Shown: positions 18,512-28,985 of the stretch, one piece after another
Layout of the letters: each line of letters starts with the position of its first letter
Numbering within the stretch: the first letter of the stretch is position 1
Source of the DNA: Pseudemcibacter aquimaris
GTDB lineage: Bacteria; Pseudomonadota; Alphaproteobacteria; Sphingomonadales; Emcibacteraceae
Direction: 5' to 3'
Assembly: GCF_028869115.1 (NCBI RefSeq)
Contig: NZ_CP079800.1
Location: forward strand, 868,001 to 932,000
DNA: 64,000 bases
Translations under genes and position numbers: made by a program
Notes under the pieces: model-generated
What the model was told of the DNA's origin: nothing
Database searches by the model: none
The model's input: the letters and a program-made list of their open reading frames with translations, nothing else

Positions 18512-18934
18512 ATGGCACGCGTTACCGTAGAAGATTGCGAAGATAAAGTTACTAACAGATTTGACCTTGTGCTGCTTTCAGCGCGTCGTGCTCGTCAAAT
18601 TTCAGCTGGTGCACCGATCACTGTTGAACGTGACAATGATAAAAACCCTGTTGTTGCTCTTCGTGAAATCGCTGATGAAACAATTAATCCTGCTGATCTT
18701 GAAGAAGCAGTGCTTTACGGCCTTCAAAAACATGTTGAGGTCGACGAGCCGGAAGAAGATGATATTTCACTTCTGCTTGCTGAACAGAAGCTTTCTGAAA
18801 ATAATCAGGACATGACAGCAGACAACCTTGCAAAAGTTGCGATGGAAGTAAAATCTGATATTGCAACAGCAGAAGCAGAAGCGGCAGCAGAACTTGAAGC
18901 GGCCCTTAATGCGGTTGAGGATGACGCAGAGTAA
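18512..18934 (+). CDS. rpoZ: RNA polymerase omega subunit
   Basis: 140 aa. The omega core [31 protein letters not shown] is unmistakable. The protein has a longer acidic Glu/Ala-rich C-terminal tail than the E. coli protein, as is common in Alphaproteobacteria. It helps assemble RNA polymerase and is part of the ppGpp binding site in many proteobacteria. The ribosome site GGAGAAAG precedes the ATG. It is followed by a terminator and the ppGpp synthetase gene. Confidence 0.95.
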   Translation: MARVTVEDCEDKVTNRFDLVLLSARRARQISAGAPITVERDNDKNPVVALREIADETINPADLEEAVLYGLQKHVEVDEPEEDDISLLLAEQKLSENNQDMTADNLAKVAMEVKSDIATAEAEAAAELEAALNAVEDDAE

Positions 18935-18953
18935 TTGCACCAGAAAATAATCT

Positions 18954-18996
18954 AAAAAAAAGACTTGTTTGAGGTGTTCTCAGCAAGTCTTTTTTT
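18954..18996 (+). terminator. Rho-independent terminator after rpoZ
   Basis: A-run plus GACTTG (18954-18967) pairs with CAAGTC plus T-run (18984-18996). It separates rpoZ from rsh, which would then need its own promoter or readthrough. Confidence 0.88.
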
Positions 18997-19038
18997 GTAT
19001 TATAATCAAATGAATAACAAGAATATGGAATTTGGCAG

Positions 19039-21189
19039 ATGATACGTCAGTTCGAACTGGTAGATATGGTAAAAGCGTATGATCCTGATTTGGATGAAAT
19101 GCGTCTTAACCGCGCGTATGTTTTTTCCATGAAGGCGCACGGAATGCAAAAACGTGCCAGTGGCGATCCGTATTTCTCTCATCCGCTTGAAGTGGCGGGC
19201 ATCCTTACTGAAATGCAGCTTGATTGTGATACGATTGTTACGGCGCTTTTACATGATACCATCGAAGATACTGTTGCGACCTACGAACAGATTGAAGAGC
19301 TGTTCGGTCAGGATATTGCCAAAATGGTGGATGGTGTTACGAAACTGTCCGAACTGGAATATACATCCGAAAGTTCCAAGCAAGCAGAAAATTTCAGAAA
19401 GTTTTTACTGGCGATGTCCAATGATATTCGTGTTCTGCTCGTGAAACTTGCGGATAGGCTTCATAATATGCGTACGCTTCATTATATTAAAAAGCCGGAA
19501 AAACGCGCCCGTATTTCCCGCGAAACGCTTGATATATACGCACCACTTGCAGAGCGGATCGGAATGCAGGAATTGATGAATGAACTTGAGGATCTAGCCT
19601 TCCCGCATGTTTATCCGGAAGCACACGAATCAATTATGAAGCGTTTGGATTATCTTTATGCGAACACGGAAAATGTCCGTGATGAAGTTATTCGTGAACT
19701 TGAAAAAATCTTTGCGGAAAATTTCCTTGATGCAGAGGTCATCGGCCGTCGCAAACAACCATATTCAATTTGGAAGAAAATTACCTACCGTAATGTTAGT
19801 CTTGAAAATCAGGCTGACTTATTCGCGTTCCGTGTCATTGTTGATGATATTGAGGATTGTTATAAAGCGCTTGGGGTTGTTCATAAAACATGGCAAGCGG
19901 TTCCAGGCCTATTAAAAGATTATATTTCAATGCCAAAACCGAACGGTTATCAATCGCTTCATACAGTGGTGATCGGTCCACAGCGTAAACGCATCGAAGT
20001 TCAAATTCGTTCAACCGAAATGGATATTATCGCTGAAAAAGGGGTGGCGGCACATTGGCGTTATAAAAATGATGCATCGAAAAAAGATGGTGTTCATTAT
20101 CGCTGGCTTCAGGATTTGCTTGAAATTATGGAACATGCGGCTGATCCGGAAGAATTTCTGGAACATACCAAAATCGCCATGTATCAAAATCAGGTGTTTT
20201 GTTTTACCCCTAAAGGCGAACTTATTAACCTACCGGCTGGGGCAACGGTTGTTGATTTTGCCTATGCGGTTCATACGAAAGTGGGTGATACCTGTGTTGG
20301 TGGTAAGGTGAACGGTGAACCTGCACAATTAAATCGGGTTCTAGCCAATGGTGACCAGATTGAAATTTTACGTTCCAATGCACAGAAACCTCATAAAAAT
20401 TGGGAACAATTTGTTGCAACTGGTAAGGCTAAGGCTGCTATTCGCAGGTACACGCGTCAAGAACAGAAAAAAGAATATATCGCTCTTGGTGAAGAAATAT
20501 TAAAACATTCATTCGAGCAGGAAGAAAGAGAATATAACAAGAAAGCCATCACGAGTGCAGCTAAGAAGTTGAACTTAAAAGGCGGTTCAGGAACCGTTTT
20601 CGAAAAAGTTGGTAGCGGTGAAATTTCGGATAGAAAAGTGCTGGAAATCGTATTCCCAAGTTTGAAAAACAAAAATGAAACCAAAGGGACGGGGTCTATC
20701 GTTGTTGATACGAAGCGTCCTCATAAAGCGGGTGACAATCAGCTTCCGATCAAGGGGCTTACCCCGGGACTTGATGTGCATATTTCAAAATGCTGTCATC
20801 CGTTACCTGGTGACCGCATTGTTGGGATTGTCGCCGAAGGTAAAGGCATCATGGTTCATACAATCGATTGTGAAGCGCTTGATGTTTATACGGAAACGCC
20901 GGAAGATTGGCTCGATTTATCTTGGAGCCCACCGGAAGATAGTGTTGATATTTTCCAAGGGCGCGTTGATATGTCATTAAAACATATGACAGGGGCGATG
21001 GCATCAGTCCTTTCGCTCGTCGCGCAGGATGAAGCAAACGTAAGTAACATTAAAATTAACGAAAGATCGGCCGATGTTTTTCGAATTGAGCTTGATCTTG
21101 AAGTCAGAGATGCTAAACATTTAACGGACGTAATCACCGCACTACGTGCCAGCAAATATGTGAGTTCAATCGAGCGGGCATTTACATAA
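19039..21189 (+). CDS. rsh: Bifunctional (p)ppGpp synthetase/hydrolase (RelA/SpoT homologue)
   Basis: 716 aa, the single long RSH typical of Alphaproteobacteria. The N-terminal HD hydrolase domain is intact (ALLHDTIEDT). The synthetase domain contains PKPNGYQSLHTVV and EVQIRSTEMD, a TGS domain follows (FCFTPKGELINLPAGATVVDFAY), then the helical and zinc-finger-like region (ISKCCHPLPGDRIVGI) and a C-terminal ACT domain. Both activities are probably functional. It lies between rpoZ and pyrE, the common arrangement in this class. Confidence 0.95.
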   Translation: MIRQFELVDMVKAYDPDLDEMRLNRAYVFSMKAHGMQKRASGDPYFSHPLEVAGILTEMQLDCDTIVTALLHDTIEDTVATYEQIEELFGQDIAKMVDGVTKLSELEYTSESSKQAENFRKFLLAMSNDIRVLLVKLADRLHNMRTLHYIKKPEKRARISRETLDIYAPLAERIGMQELMNELEDLAFPHVYPEAHESIMKRLDYLYANTENVRDEVIRELEKIFAENFLDAEVIGRRKQPYSIWKKITYRNVSLENQADLFAFRVIVDDIEDCYKALGVVHKTWQAVPGLLKDYISMPKPNGYQSLHTVVIGPQRKRIEVQIRSTEMDIIAEKGVAAHWRYKNDASKKDGVHYRWLQDLLEIMEHAADPEEFLEHTKIAMYQNQVFCFTPKGELINLPAGATVVDFAYAVHTKVGDTCVGGKVNGEPAQLNRVLANGDQIEILRSNAQKPHKNWEQFVATGKAKAAIRRYTRQEQKKEYIALGEEILKHSFEQEEREYNKKAITSAAKKLNLKGGSGTVFEKVGSGEISDRKVLEIVFPSLKNKNETKGTGSIVVDTKRPHKAGDNQLPIKGLTPGLDVHISKCCHPLPGDRIVGIVAEGKGIMVHTIDCEALDVYTETPEDWLDLSWSPPEDSVDIFQGRVDMSLKHMTGAMASVLSLVAQDEANVSNIKINERSADVFRIELDLEVRDAKHLTDVITALRASKYVSSIERAFT

Positions 21190-21209
21190 TATAAAAATGA
21201 AAGACCATC

Positions 21210-21797
21210 ATGGATAAAGACGCAGTATTACAAGAATTTAGAGACGCAGAAGCATTACTGGAAGGGCATTTCCTGCTTTCATCTGGGCTACATAGTGAAA
21301 TGTATCTTCAGTGCGCTAGGGTGATGATGGATCCTGATCGCGGCGCACGTATTTGTGCGGCACTTGCTGATAAAATCCGCAAAACCATTGAGCCAAAAAT
21401 TGATATTGTTGTCTCACCTGCTATGGGTGGCGTTGTTGTTGGTTATGAAATGGGGCGCCAGCTTGGTGTAAATTCAATCTTTACGGAACGCGTGGATGGT
21501 GAATTTGAATTAAGACGCGGTTTTGCAATTCCGGAAGGTGCAAATGTTCTTATGGCTGAGGATATCGTGACAACTGGTCTTTCTTCCAAAGAATGTATTG
21601 CAACGATTGAAAGGCTTGGTGGGAATGTGGTTGCTGCAAGCTGTCTTATTGACCGAAGCAATGGCAAGGTTGATGTTGGTGTGCCTCTTGTATCCCTTAT
21701 TGGTCTTGAGGTTCCGGCGTATGATGCGGATAATCTTCCTGAACATTTAAAAAATTCAGAAGCCGTAAAGCCGGGTAGTAGAGATCTAAAAAAATAA
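21210..21797 (+). CDS. pyrE: Orotate phosphoribosyltransferase
   Basis: 195 aa. It converts orotate and PRPP to OMP in pyrimidine synthesis. The PRPP-binding motif is VLMAEDIVTTGLSSKE, and the N-terminal part GHFLLSSGLHSEMYLQCARV is characteristic of the alphaproteobacterial subgroup. It begins 20 bases after rsh and is part of the same run. Confidence 0.94.
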   Translation: MDKDAVLQEFRDAEALLEGHFLLSSGLHSEMYLQCARVMMDPDRGARICAALADKIRKTIEPKIDIVVSPAMGGVVVGYEMGRQLGVNSIFTERVDGEFELRRGFAIPEGANVLMAEDIVTTGLSSKECIATIERLGGNVVAASCLIDRSNGKVDVGVPLVSLIGLEVPAYDADNLPEHLKNSEAVKPGSRDLKK

Positions 21798-21826
21798 ACT
21801 TTTATTCCTTTAAGCGAGAATGACAA

Positions 21827-22408
21827 TTGTTCAGGCGTAGAAAACAAAAGACGTTTCTGGAAAAGGTGCGTGAATTTATTTGGCCGTCTGCCGGGTGGCG
21901 CAGGGCGGGTAATTATATGAAGCACCGCTTGGCCCGTATCGACGGCACGCCTTACGCAATTGCGGCGGGATTTGCATCTGGTGCCGCGGTTTCATTTACA
22001 CCTTTTGTTGGCCTTCATTTCATATTTGCTGCTGTTATCGCATGGATTGTCAGGGGAAATATTTTAACGTCTGCTATCGGAACGGCTGTGGGAAATCCAT
22101 GGACTTTTCCGTTTATCTGGGCAGGTAGTTATAACCTTGGCATAAATTTAATGGGCGGGGAAGCAACAGATGACCTAATGGGGCAACTGGATCTGATGTT
22201 CAGTAGTTTTACGATTGTCGATCTTGTCAACAATCCGATAGAGGCACTGGGCCCATTTTTGACAACCGTATTTTTACCAATGTTGCTGGGTGGGGCGCTT
22301 ATCGGTGCGTCACTTTGGTTTTTCTTTTACTGGCCGATTTACAAATTGGTTTCAGAATATAAAATAAACCGCATGAAACGCAGACAGAAAAATAAGAAGG
22401 GGATGTAA
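21827..22408 (+). CDS. DUF2062 membrane protein
   Basis: 193 aa. Starts at TTG (21827): the ATG at 21820 leads to a stop after six codons in another frame. The protein has a basic N-terminus, [21 protein letters not shown] (first helix), [20 protein letters not shown] and a C-terminal helix [21 protein letters not shown], the DUF2062 pattern. Function unknown. It is commonly found between pyrE and pdxJ in related genomes and ends one base before pdxJ begins. Confidence 0.87.
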   Translation: MFRRRKQKTFLEKVREFIWPSAGWRRAGNYMKHRLARIDGTPYAIAAGFASGAAVSFTPFVGLHFIFAAVIAWIVRGNILTSAIGTAVGNPWTFPFIWAGSYNLGINLMGGEATDDLMGQLDLMFSSFTIVDLVNNPIEALGPFLTTVFLPMLLGGALIGASLWFFFYWPIYKLVSEYKINRMKRRQKNKKGM

Positions 22409-22409
22409 A

Positions 22410-23153
22410 ATGCCAAATGAAAGAATTCGCCTTGGCGTTAATATTGATCATGTTGCGACGGTTCGTAATGCGCGTGGTGGATTTCATCCTGACCCAGTTC
22501 GTGCAGCACTGCTCGCCGAGAAAGCTGGCGCAGATGGCATTACGGCTCATCTTCGTGAAGACCGCCGCCATATCGTTGATGATGATATGGAACGTTTGAT
22601 GGCCAATATTAAAGTTCCACTTAATTTTGAAATGGCCGCCACCGATGAAATGCTTGAAATCGTAACACGTCTAAAGCCTGCGTCATCTTGCCTTGTGCCG
22701 GAAAAACGTGAAGAGTTGACCACAGAAGGTGGCCTTGATGTGATTGGCGGATATGATCATTTAAAAGGATATATCCAGAAATTAAAGGATGTCGGCATTA
22801 GCGTTAGCCTTTTTATTGATGCGGATAAGGATCAAATTAAAGCATCACATGAATTAGGGGCGGATAAAGTAGAATTACACACAGGGGCATATTGCGATGC
22901 AGAGGGCGAGGCGCGCGCAGCAGAGCTAGAACGCCTACGCGCGGGTGCTAAATACTGCGGTGAGATCGGACTTGAGGTTCATGCGGGGCATGGACTTTGT
23001 TATGAAACCGTTGGTGCGGTTGCGCAAATACCTGAATTTACCGAATTTAATATAGGTCACTTCATGATGGGTGAAGCAATTTTTGTTGGGCTTGAGCAAA
23101 CCATCAAGGAAATGCGCGACCTGATGGGTCAAGGTAGAGCAAAGTGCAAATAG
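22410..23153 (+). CDS. pdxJ: Pyridoxine 5'-phosphate synthase
   Basis: 247 aa. PdxJ condenses 1-deoxyxylulose 5-phosphate with 3-amino-2-oxopropyl phosphate to pyridoxine 5'-phosphate. Motifs: [48 protein letters not shown] and [11 protein letters not shown]. All catalytic histidines and glutamate regions are present. PLP made here is needed by Spt and ornithine aminotransferase in this window. Confidence 0.96.
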   Translation: MPNERIRLGVNIDHVATVRNARGGFHPDPVRAALLAEKAGADGITAHLREDRRHIVDDDMERLMANIKVPLNFEMAATDEMLEIVTRLKPASSCLVPEKREELTTEGGLDVIGGYDHLKGYIQKLKDVGISVSLFIDADKDQIKASHELGADKVELHTGAYCDAEGEARAAELERLRAGAKYCGEIGLEVHAGHGLCYETVGAVAQIPEFTEFNIGHFMMGEAIFVGLEQTIKEMRDLMGQGRAKCK

Positions 23154-23184
23154 CGCCATTAATTCGCCATAAAGGGCATGTTTT

Positions 23185-23586
23185 ATGAAAATCATCGGAC
23201 TTGGAAACGATTTAACGGATATTCGCAGGATTGAAAAATCCTTAAACCGTTTCGATGGCCGTTTTATGAAACGTGTTTTTACCGATGGTGAAATTGAATA
23301 TTGTCAGTCCAAAGGTAATCATGCATCGAATTTTGCAAAAAGATTTGCAGCAAAAGAGGCATGTTCAAAAGCACTAGGGACTGGATTTGCAAAGGGTGTT
23401 TATTGGAAAGATATGGAAGTCATTAATGACGATTTAGGAAAGCCGATCTTGAAACTGACGGGCGGTGCACGAGATAGACTTAAAGAACTAACGCCAGATG
23501 GGCTTGAGGCACAGATTGACTTAAGCCTTACGGATGAACCCCCACTTGCACAGGCGATTGTTATTATAACAGCAGTAAAAAGTTGA
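23185..23586 (+). CDS. acpS: Holo-[acyl-carrier-protein] synthase
   Basis: 133 aa phosphopantetheinyl transferase. The N-terminal GLGNDLTDIRRIEKSL (the metal-binding Asp) and KRFAAKEACSKALGTG motifs are intact. It attaches 4'-phosphopantetheine from CoA to acyl carrier proteins and could modify the sphingolipid ACP at 6 kb as well as the fatty-acid ACP. Confidence 0.95.
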   Translation: MKIIGLGNDLTDIRRIEKSLNRFDGRFMKRVFTDGEIEYCQSKGNHASNFAKRFAAKEACSKALGTGFAKGVYWKDMEVINDDLGKPILKLTGGARDRLKELTPDGLEAQIDLSLTDEPPLAQAIVIITAVKS

Positions 23587-23651
23587 AAAGAACACGAAAA
23601 TCATTAGTGTCTTGAACAAGAATTTTAAACAATTTTAAAAGAAGTATTTAA

Positions 23652-24446
23652 ATGGACGGCAAAGAAAAGAATAATTCCTTAGGCGAAGGTGCTAAATCAG
23701 CACTTCTAAATGAAGGGGAAACGTGGGGTGAGTTCTTTCGCAGCATATTTTATGCATTTTTAATTGCGATTTCGGTCAGAACATTCATCTTGCAGCCGTT
23801 TTCGATTCCTTCTGAATCGATGTTAAAGAATCTTATGGTTGGGGACTTTTTGTTGGTGAACAAAATGTCTTATGGTTATTCAAAACATTCCTTGCCTTTT
23901 AGTTTACCGATCATACCTGATAGAATTTTTTCAGATGATGTTGAACGTGGCGATGTTGTTGTTTTCCGTCTTCCAAGGGACCCGGATATTTATTACATCA
24001 AACGAATTGTTGGCGTGCCGGGTGATAAAATTCAAATGATTAATGGTGAGCTTCACCTTAATGGTGCAAAGCTTCCACGCATTCAAATCGAAGATTACGT
24101 CAGAACAAATGAATATGGCCGCGAAGAACGATTTGAACAGTTTGAAGAAGTGATGCCGAGCGGTAAAACATATGTCACACTGAACCGTGAATATGTCAGA
24201 CGTGCTGATGATACCCAGGTCTTTATTGTTCCAGAAGGACATTATTTTGCAATGGGTGATCACCGTGATAATTCACTTGATAGTCGCTGGCCATCAAGCG
24301 AGGGTGTTGGGTTCGTTCCATTTGAAAATATCATTGGTAAGGCAACATGGCTTACATTGTCATTTGATAATCACAGCGCCTTATGGGAATTTTGGAAATG
24401 GTTCCCTGAAGAACGCCGTGACCGTTTCTTCACAACGATTAATTAG
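23652..24446 (+). CDS. lepB: Signal peptidase I
   Basis: 264 aa inner-membrane protease. One N-terminal hydrophobic segment (residues about 28-48), catalytic serine in IPSESMLKNLMVGD, catalytic lysine in YYIKRIVGVPGDKI, and the C-terminal box GHYFAMGDHRDNSLDSR. It removes signal peptides from exported proteins. It precedes rnc by 14 bases, as is usual. Confidence 0.96.
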   Translation: MDGKEKNNSLGEGAKSALLNEGETWGEFFRSIFYAFLIAISVRTFILQPFSIPSESMLKNLMVGDFLLVNKMSYGYSKHSLPFSLPIIPDRIFSDDVERGDVVVFRLPRDPDIYYIKRIVGVPGDKIQMINGELHLNGAKLPRIQIEDYVRTNEYGREERFEQFEEVMPSGKTYVTLNREYVRRADDTQVFIVPEGHYFAMGDHRDNSLDSRWPSSEGVGFVPFENIIGKATWLTLSFDNHSALWEFWKWFPEERRDRFFTTIN

Positions 24447-24460
24447 ATCGAGGTAGTATT

Positions 24461-25153
24461 TTGACAGTTGAAAACGGTCAATATTCAGAGCTTTATGAAA
24501 TCATTGGATATTCATTTAAGAATGAAGAATTAATAAGAGAAGCATTGACGCATCCAAGTTTGGAAGGTGCGAAAAATTACCAAAGATTGGAATTCGTTGG
24601 CGACCGTGTGCTTGGTCTTGCCATTGCTGCGTGGATGTTTGAACTTTATCCTGATGTTGATGAAGGCGGTCTTGCGAGCCGTCACACAAATCTTGTAAGA
24701 CGCGAAGCATGCGCAAAAGTTGGTGAGGAAATTGGCCTTGGTGATTTTATTCATATGGCCAAAAGCAGCGAAGATACCGGCGGAAGAAAACGTGAAACCA
24801 TTATCGCGGATGTTAGTGAATCAATCATTGGTGCCATTTATCTTGATGCTAACTATCAAGAAGCCGAAAAATTTATCCGTAAATTTTGGAAAGATCAGGC
24901 TTATAATGTAAAAGTTGCAAAACGCGATGCAAAAACAAGATTGCAGGAGCTTGTGCAATCTAAAGGGAAGCCAACCCCAAATTATGTGACGGTCGATAAA
25001 GAAGGGCCGGATCATCAGCCTGTATTCACAATAGCCTTAAGGGTTAAGGGGGAAGAAGAAGAGCAGGCAAAAGGAAAATCAAAACGCGAAGCCGAACAGA
25101 ATGCAGCGGAAGCCATGCTGGAACGTTTGGAAAAGGCGTGGAACGTAAAATGA
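24461..25153 (+). CDS. rnc: Ribonuclease III
   Basis: 230 aa double-strand-specific endoribonuclease. The catalytic signature is QRLEFVGDRVLGLAIA, with the second acidic cluster in RETIIADVSESIIGAIYLD. A dsRNA-binding domain fills the C-terminus (DAKTRLQELVQSKGKPTPNY onward). It starts at TTG (24461). Its stop overlaps the era ATG by four bases. Confidence 0.95.
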   Translation: MTVENGQYSELYEIIGYSFKNEELIREALTHPSLEGAKNYQRLEFVGDRVLGLAIAAWMFELYPDVDEGGLASRHTNLVRREACAKVGEEIGLGDFIHMAKSSEDTGGRKRETIIADVSESIIGAIYLDANYQEAEKFIRKFWKDQAYNVKVAKRDAKTRLQELVQSKGKPTPNYVTVDKEGPDHQPVFTIALRVKGEEEEQAKGKSKREAEQNAAEAMLERLEKAWNVK

Positions 25154-26055
25154 ATATTCAACAAAATACAAAATGCGGATTTGTCGCCCTTATTGGTGCA
25201 CCAAATGCCGGAAAATCTACACTACTCAATTCACTAGTCGGTAGCAAAATCGCTATTGTGACGCATAAAGTGCAAACAACTAGAGCCAGAATGGTTGGCG
25301 TTGCCATTCATGGTGATAATCAAATGGTGTTTGTTGATACGCCGGGCATTTTTACAGCCAAAAAACGTCTTGAGCGTGCCATGGTTTCCGCGGCATGGGA
25401 AGGGGCCAAGGATGCCGATGTGGTCGTATTCTTAGTCGACGCTACCTTAAGAATTGATGATGCAACACGTTCAATCGCAGAAGGGTTAAAAGAAAGCGGT
25501 AAAAAAGCCATCCTTGCCTTGAATAAAATTGATATTGTGAAGCGGGAAACATTACTTGCCAAAACACAAGAATTAAATGAATTGGGTGATTTTGAAGAAA
25601 CACTGATGATTTCGGCAAAAACAGGCAATGGTCTTGACGATTTGCAGGATAAGATTGCTGAATTTTTACCGCTAAGTCCTTGGTTGTATCCGGAAGATCA
25701 TTTAACAGATATCACAGAACGTATGCTTGCCGCGGAAATTACACGGGAAAAGTTTTATCTAAGGTTCCATGAAGAACTTCCATATGCTGCGACCATTGAA
25801 ACGGAACGTTGGAAAGAATTAAAAGACGGCAGCGTCCGAATTGAACAGGTCATTTATGTGGAACGTGATAGCCAAAAGAAGATAGTTATTGGTAAAGGCG
25901 GCCAGGGGTTAAAAGTCATTGGTAAAATGGCAAGGGAGGAGCTTGAAGAGCTGCTCGACCGTAAAGTTCATCTGTTTATATTCGTGAAAGTCCGAAAAGG
26001 ATGGGGCGACGATAAAGAACGCTATCAGAATATGGGGCTTGAGTGGTCTGATTAA
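25150..26055 (+). CDS. era: GTPase Era
   Basis: 301 aa from the ATG at 25150, which overlaps the rnc stop; four more residues are possible from 25138. G1 GAPNAGKST, G3 DTPG, G4 NKID are present, followed by the C-terminal KH domain with VIGKGGQGLKVIGKMAREELE. Era binds 16S rRNA and assists 30S maturation. In most alphaproteobacteria recO follows era; here a convergent ornithine aminotransferase gene follows after four bases. Confidence 0.95.
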   Translation: MNIQQNTKCGFVALIGAPNAGKSTLLNSLVGSKIAIVTHKVQTTRARMVGVAIHGDNQMVFVDTPGIFTAKKRLERAMVSAAWEGAKDADVVVFLVDATLRIDDATRSIAEGLKESGKKAILALNKIDIVKRETLLAKTQELNELGDFEETLMISAKTGNGLDDLQDKIAEFLPLSPWLYPEDHLTDITERMLAAEITREKFYLRFHEELPYAATIETERWKELKDGSVRIEQVIYVERDSQKKIVIGKGGQGLKVIGKMAREELEELLDRKVHLFIFVKVRKGWGDDKERYQNMGLEWSD

Positions 26056-26059
26056 TTCA

Positions 26060-27265
26060 TCAGTCCTTAAGCACGTCTGCGATTTGTTCAACCATCCAGT
26101 CAATATCGGCCTTTTCCACGATGAGTGGCGGTGCAAGTCGGATCACATAATCATGCGTTTCTTTGCAAAGCATTCCTTTTTCCATTAAGGCTTCACAATA
26201 TGGTCTGGCAAGGCCAACTGATTTATGTAGCTCGATACCGATGAATAAACCTTTTCCACGAATTTCAGCGATTTTATTGGTTTGGATGGAATTTAATTTC
26301 TTTAAAAAATAATCACCAAGCATCGCGGAACGTTCAACAAGCTTTTCTTCTTCGATGACTTCGAGTGCTGCAAGGCCAACGGCTGCGCCAAGTGGGTTGC
26401 CGCCATATGTGCTGCCATGTATACCTGGTGTAAACACGTTCATGATTTCTTTGGATGAAACAATCGCGGATACGGGATATACGCCACCACTTAATGCTTT
26501 TCCGACGATTAGCATGTCTGGTTTCGCGTTTTTCTCATGCTGATAAGTAAACATTTTGCCGGTTCGTGCTAGGCCTGTTTGAATTTCATCAAGAACAAAT
26601 AAAACATTGTTTTCGGTGCATATTTTTCGTGCTTCAGATAAATACCCGTTATCTGGCACAATAATGCCTGCTTCACCCTGAATTGGTTCCATGATGATCG
26701 CAACGGTATTTTCAGTAATGGCGTTTTTTAAGGCTTCAATGTCATTATAATCAATAAGCGTAAAGCCGGGCAGGAATGGGCCAAAGTTTTTACGGTAATC
26801 CGGTTCCGATGACATACTCACCGTTGACATGGTGCGTCCATGGAAATTGTCCCTAAAACAAATAATCTCTGCTTTGTTTTCTTCAACCTCTTTTACCTCA
26901 TACCCCCATTTGCGGACGGCTTTAATCGCTGTTTCAACGGACTCTGCACCAGTATTCATAGGAAGGGCCATGTCCATTTCTGTTACCTGACATAGCTTTT
27001 CTAGGAATTTTCCCATTTGATCATTATGAAACGCGCGTGACGTAAGTGTCATACGGCTTGCTTGATCGGTTAATGCCTTAATGATCTTGGGATGACAATG
27101 GCCCTGATTTACGGCTGAATAAGCGCTAAGGCAATCAAGATATTTGTTGCCGTCCGCATCCCATACCCAAATGCCTTCGCCCTTGGATAATACAAGTGGC
27201 AACGGGTGGTAATTATGGGCGCTTCGTTCATCAGTTTGCTTGATTATGTCATCTTGCAAGGACAT
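26060..27265 (-). CDS. rocD: Ornithine aminotransferase
   Basis: 401 aa class III PLP aminotransferase. It converts ornithine and 2-oxoglutarate to glutamate semialdehyde and glutamate. Motifs: [58 protein letters not shown] and the PLP lysine in [17 protein letters not shown]. The [10 protein letters not shown] segment is typical of ornithine rather than acetylornithine aminotransferases. It lies two bases downstream of the arginase gene, so the pair degrades arginine to glutamate semialdehyde. Confidence 0.92.
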   Translation of the reverse strand: MSLQDDIIKQTDERSAHNYHPLPLVLSKGEGIWVWDADGNKYLDCLSAYSAVNQGHCHPKIIKALTDQASRMTLTSRAFHNDQMGKFLEKLCQVTEMDMALPMNTGAESVETAIKAVRKWGYEVKEVEENKAEIICFRDNFHGRTMSTVSMSSEPDYRKNFGPFLPGFTLIDYNDIEALKNAITENTVAIIMEPIQGEAGIIVPDNGYLSEARKICTENNVLFVLDEIQTGLARTGKMFTYQHEKNAKPDMLIVGKALSGGVYPVSAIVSSKEIMNVFTPGIHGSTYGGNPLGAAVGLAALEVIEEEKLVERSAMLGDYFLKKLNSIQTNKIAEIRGKGLFIGIELHKSVGLARPYCEALMEKGMLCKETHDYVIRLAPPLIVEKADIDWMVEQIADVLKD

Positions 27266-27267
27266 GG

Positions 27268-28203
27268 TTATTCCCCTTGATAAAGTGAGTGTATTGGGAA
27301 AATTTGACGGCCAAAGAGTGATGCTGTTAAATCGACAGCAATTTTAGCTGTGCTATTTTCGGTATCGAGTGCTGGATTAATTTCTGCGATATCCAGTGAT
27401 CCCATTAGGCCACTGTCATGGACCATTTCCATACAAAGCTGCGCTTCGCGGTAAGTTAGCCCCCCCGGAATTGTCGTTGCAACACCCGGTGCAATGGAAG
27501 GGTCAAGACTGTCTACGTCGAAACTAACGTGAAGGTGGGCATTCTTTTCAGAAACTTCATGAAGGATTTCCTGCATTGTTTGACGAATGCCAATTTCATC
27601 AATACGGCGCATGTCGTAAACATTAATACCACTATCGATGACCAATTTTTTCTCATTTTTATCAACAGACCGTATGGCGATTTGATAAACATTTTCCGGT
27701 TTTACCATTGGGATGGCGTGTCCGACTGCAAGCAAGTCAGGATGTCCAAGTCCTGTTGCAACAGCAACGGGCATGCCGTGGATATTACCTGATGGGGAAG
27801 TTTGATTTGTATTATAATCCGCATGTGCGTCGATCCATAATATGCAAATCGGTTTTTCCTGTTCAGCACAATATTTTGCAACAGCCGCAACAGAGCCCAC
27901 TGACATAGCGTGGTCACCGCCCATCATAATGGGGAAGCGGCCATCTTTCATTTCTGAATATATGGAATCTGCAATTGTATTGGCCCATGCGATGTTTTCT
28001 TCCAAATGACGGTATCCATCAACTGGTGGTTGTTCAGGGTTTTTTGGCCCTTCCAGATTACCAATGTCACGGACTTCGCATCCCTGTTTTTTAAGCATTT
28101 TATCAATACCTGCAACGCGTAGGGCTTCGGGTCCCATACATGCGCCTCGGTCACTTGCCCCAATATCGCTCGGCACGCCGATAAGTGATACTTTGTCCGT
28201 CAT
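27268..28203 (-). CDS. rocF: Arginase
   Basis: 311 aa. It hydrolyses arginine to ornithine and urea with two Mn ions. Metal-binding motifs: [21 protein letters not shown] and [22 protein letters not shown]. The start [20 protein letters not shown] at 28203 fits the family; an upstream in-frame ATG at 28245 would add a non-homologous extension. It is the first gene of the rocF-rocD operon, divergent from an Lrp/AsnC regulator. Confidence 0.93.
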   Translation of the reverse strand: MTDKVSLIGVPSDIGASDRGACMGPEALRVAGIDKMLKKQGCEVRDIGNLEGPKNPEQPPVDGYRHLEENIAWANTIADSIYSEMKDGRFPIMMGGDHAMSVGSVAAVAKYCAEQEKPICILWIDAHADYNTNQTSPSGNIHGMPVAVATGLGHPDLLAVGHAIPMVKPENVYQIAIRSVDKNEKKLVIDSGINVYDMRRIDEIGIRQTMQEILHEVSEKNAHLHVSFDVDSLDPSIAPGVATTIPGGLTYREAQLCMEMVHDSGLMGSLDIAEINPALDTENSTAKIAVDLTASLFGRQIFPIHSLYQGE

Positions 28204-28312
28204 AATATTTACCTGTGGTCGAATTACTTGCAGAATGTCCTGCAATTGGTTGATTTTTTTATGTCTTAATAATTTCTCACAATTCTGAATGAATGTAATA
28301 TTTATTTTTGCT

Positions 28313-28338
28313 GTATTGCCAAATAATATTCGGTATAC
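28313..28338. promoter_or_regulatory. Imperfect palindrome between rocF and the Lrp-type gene
   Basis: GTATTGCC and GGTATAC flank an AATAATATT core, giving an imperfect inverted repeat in the 219-base divergent region. Lrp/AsnC regulators bind such AT-centred palindromes. This is a candidate operator only. Confidence 0.35.
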
Positions 28339-28422
28339 TTGTGTGAATTTGAATTTTGTTTTATTAAGCAGTATTCTTATAGATTAGAGGGTGTATGCGG
28401 GGTTTCCCCCAAGAGAGATATT

Positions 28423-28905
28423 ATGAAGAAAAAGGCAATCGATCATATTGATCTGAAGATTCTTTCGATTCTGCAAAATGATGCCAGAATTACAAATCAT
28501 GAATTATCAAATAAAGTGAACCTGTCACCAAGTAGCTGTTTGCAACGTGTCAGAAGACTTGAAGAAGAAAAATATGTGGACCGTTATATGGCCCATATTG
28601 ATCTTGATAAAATCTGTCGAACAGTTACGGTTATTTTGACCGTTAGTTTACATGATCATACCAATGAAAATTTTGATACATTTAATCGAGCTGTAGCTGA
28701 ATTTCCTGAAATTGTTGAATGTTATACGGTAAGCGGAAATTTTGATTATTATCTGCGGGTTGTATGTCCGGATATGAAGCGTTATTTGGAACTTAACGAT
28801 GCATTGATTGAACGGATGCAGGGAACTGCGAATATCAGCGGTCATGTGGTTCTTGAAAATACCAAGCCGTTTGATGGATACGCAATAGATAAACTCGTCG
28901 ATTAA
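28423..28905 (+). CDS. Lrp/AsnC family transcriptional regulator
   Basis: 160 aa. N-terminal winged helix (IDHIDLKILSILQNDARITNHELSNKVNLSPSSCLQRVRRLEE without gaps in the pattern) and a C-terminal RAM/AsnC effector domain (VVECYTVSGNFDYYLRVV). Start chosen at 28423 with an AGAGAG ribosome site; an in-frame ATG at 28339 would add 28 unrelated residues. Divergent from rocF-rocD, it probably activates arginine catabolism in response to arginine or ornithine (inference). Confidence 0.9.
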   Translation: MKKKAIDHIDLKILSILQNDARITNHELSNKVNLSPSSCLQRVRRLEEEKYVDRYMAHIDLDKICRTVTVILTVSLHDHTNENFDTFNRAVAEFPEIVECYTVSGNFDYYLRVVCPDMKRYLELNDALIERMQGTANISGHVVLENTKPFDGYAIDKLVD

Positions 28906-28985
28906 ATTAGAAAACACTTGAATAACTGCGAATAATTCTGCATATAGTATTTGTTATATTGTAACAATACACTTGGTGGAATATT

